This document shows positions 62,204 to 64,000 of a stretch of DNA of 64,000 bases, in pieces. The position numbers were made by a program, and so were the translations under genes. Where the stretch lies: NCBI GenBank assembly GCA_011800805.1, contig MPNW01000031.1, positions 7,925-71,924 on the forward strand, in the 5' to 3' direction. Each line of letters opens with the position of its first letter. The stretch's first letter is position 1. The stretch is from Hirudo medicinalis. Lineage: Eukaryota > Annelida > Clitellata > Hirudinida > Hirudinidae. The notes under the pieces were generated by a model, which had not been told where the DNA came from, did no database searches, and saw only the letters and a program-made list of their open reading frames with translations.

Positions 62204-64000
62204 ATGGCTGAAAGCGGCGGTTTTGTTGTTGCATTTTCTCTCGCCTTGACTTTGTTTTGGCAACGTGCAATAAGTGACGGTGAGCTGACAACTACAACTG
62301 GTAAATATAGTTTACATTGAGGTTTTCTTTTTGACAACTTTAAAATCTTTCTTCAGATGACGGCGACATCCGATTTAATATAGAAAACGATGTATACGTT
62401 CTGAATAAAAACAATTTTGATGAATTCGTAAAGTCAAAGGACACTGCGCTTGTGGAATTTTATGCACCATGGTAAAGATTGTCAGGTATTCTCTTTAAAA
62501 AAAAAAAGAATAAATCATTTTAAAATTGTTGAAAGGTGTGGCCACTGCAAAAATTTAGCCCCACATTATGAAAAAGCTGCCAAGAGTCTGCGCTGGCTAG
62601 ATCCACCAGTTTATCTGGCAAAAGTAGATTCCACTGTTGAAACAGAACTTTCTGAAAGGTTTAAAAGTTGCCAAAATATTTTTACAATACTTGCAAAGTT
62701 TGTTTTACCCTGAAGGTTTGAGGTGAAAGGCTATCCCACAATGTTTATATTCAAAAGAGGTGTTCAAATTGATTACGATGGACCACGAGATGTAGATGGT
62801 AGGGTAGCAGTTAATATTTTGGATAGAATTAACCCAAATTTTGATTTTTAACCCAAGCCTCATTATTTAATAAAAGAAATTGTGTAAGAAATAGCTTTCT
62901 GTAGATTAAAGATATTTTGTTGCAACTTTTAAATTTGTAATAAATAGGAAAGTTATTTCTATATTCTTGTTTTGTATGGTACTTATGGCAAATAATTGAA
63001 ATTGTAGGCATACAAAAATTAGCTTATTGTAATTTCTTACTCAATGCTGCTAGGCATTGTGAACCACATGAAAGGATACAGTGATCCATTTTATCAGTTC
63101 CCAAAGAATGAGACAATTACTTTGACCAGAGATAACTTCACAGAGGTGACAAGGAAAGAGGAATTCATGGTGGTCATGTTTTATGCTCCATGGTCAGATT
63201 TTGCAATGACTACACAATTTTGTCTATAGGATAATATTCTCTTATTTTGTAGTTTATTAAAGATATAAATTTTCATAAGTTTATTAAACATTATATATTT
63301 ATTTTAACAACATGAGTCAAGGTTTAATATAAAGTTACAATGATAATTGCTTAATCTTAACTCATTATTATTTACAGGTGTGCCCACTGCAAGAAAATGC
63401 TACCAGAATATGAGAAGGCTGCCAAAGAATTGGTGAAACAAGATTACTCAGTTCCATTTGCTATTGTGAATGTCGTAGATGAAGAGGAACTAGCTAAACT
63501 TTATGAGATATCTAGCTATCCTACTCTGAAGTTTTTTAGGAAGGGAAGAGATTATCCTTTTAAGAGTGATGCCAAAGATAAGTGGTGTAAGTTGATTGAC
63601 TTTTTCATGTTAAAGTGGTGGTAAGTGCTCATACTTTTAGTCAGTTAGTTGGTGTTGCTTATTTTTAGCAATTGTTGAATATATTGGGAAGCATATGGGA
63701 GATGGTTCTTTGGCTATTTCTGACTTAAAAGATCTGAGTAATAAAATTGCATCAAAAGAAGATTCTTGTGTCTTTGTGGCCTTTTTCAATAGCTCTGATG
63801 ATAAAGCTTATAAGATCTATCTTGAACTCAGTGAGTATTTACTTCTATTTTGACATTTAATGTCAGCTCAATATAATGTTGTTTGAAATATTATTTTAGT
63901 CAATGAGAGGAGGGATGATTATTCTTTCTATCATTCATTTGAACCTTCCCACCGAGCAGCATTCAATGTGAACTACTCCACATTTTTCATCTTCTACACT
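62204..64000 (+). CDS. PDIA4: Protein disulfide isomerase, PDIA4/ERp72-like (5' part)
   Basis: ER oxidoreductase with tandem thioredoxin domains; the gene runs off the window at 64000. Exons: 62204-62300, 62357-62471, 62536-62658, 62716-62798, 63054-63192, 63378-63586, 63669-63830 and 63900 onward, all in phase. A signal peptide ([20 protein letters not shown]) is followed by domain a1: [49 protein letters not shown]. Domain a2 follows: [39 protein letters not shown]. After that, [11 protein letters not shown] opens a redox-inactive b domain. Two adjacent a domains before b fit PDIA4 rather than PDIA1/A3. The second active site is CAHC, not CGHC. In both domains an intron splits the Trp codon just before the CxxC. 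Confidence 0.92.

Overview
The window is animal (metazoan) nuclear DNA. It is AT-rich, has no operons or ribosome-binding sites, and its genes are split by many GT-AG introns of about 60 to 1500 bases. (TTAGGG)n-type telomeric repeats lie in the first 1.3 kb. Several genes are animal-type: APPL, MEIOC, CCDC157, coilin, CDC50/TMEM30, a USP35/38-like deubiquitinase and a MATE exporter. Gene spacing is tight, often 130 to 500 bases. I cannot name the species. A non-model invertebrate with a compact, transposon-rich genome (a sponge, placozoan, cnidarian or ctenophore, for example) fits, but this is inference.

Layout. 1-1320: subtelomere-like DNA with two diverged copies of one block. 1754-6928 (-): APPL-like BAR-PH-PTB adaptor, with a MITE in one intron. 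7200-7580: LINE fragment. 7942-9686 (+): secreted beta-helix protein. 10214-13113 (-): MEIOC homologue. 13537-17526 (-): MCM6. 18033-19521 (+): 1-acylglycerol-3-phosphate acyltransferase, divergent from MCM6. 19747-22521 (+): CDC50/TMEM30 flippase subunit, with nested transposons in one intron. 22656-24223 (-): coilin. 24437-29700: transposon graveyard plus a small membrane-protein gene (26378-26731). 29780-30723 (+): unrecognised single-pass membrane protein. 31730-39331 (-): CCDC157 homologue with a LINE in one intron and a hAT remnant in another. 39400-42400: repeats, including a LINE inside a hAT-like transposase ORF. 42503-46076 (+): 3-hydroxyisobutyryl-CoA hydrolase. 46834-51870 (-): USP35/38-like deubiquitinase with a gypsy integrase remnant in an intron. 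52340-53240: LINE remnant. 53727-60634 (+): MATE (SLC47-like) transporter hosting a Tc1/mariner element and a second, inverted copy of its end. 62204-64000 (+): PDIA4/ERp72-like protein disulfide isomerase, cut by the window edge.

The genes are mostly unrelated housekeeping genes: replication licensing, phospholipid synthesis and flipping, valine catabolism, ER folding, endosomal signalling and Cajal bodies. MEIOC and CCDC157 belong to families tied to germ cells. I see no cluster that looks like a new multi-gene system. The less ordinary items are the orphan membrane proteins, the beta-helix protein, a CDC50 lacking its PCG motif next to a transposon-filled intron, a GC-AG intron and missing targeting peptide in HIBCH, a CAHC active site in the PDI, and a deubiquitinase C-terminus apparently made from a SINE-like repeat. 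For most genes the exon boundaries were derived by hand and the reading phases checked; boundaries I could not settle are flagged.
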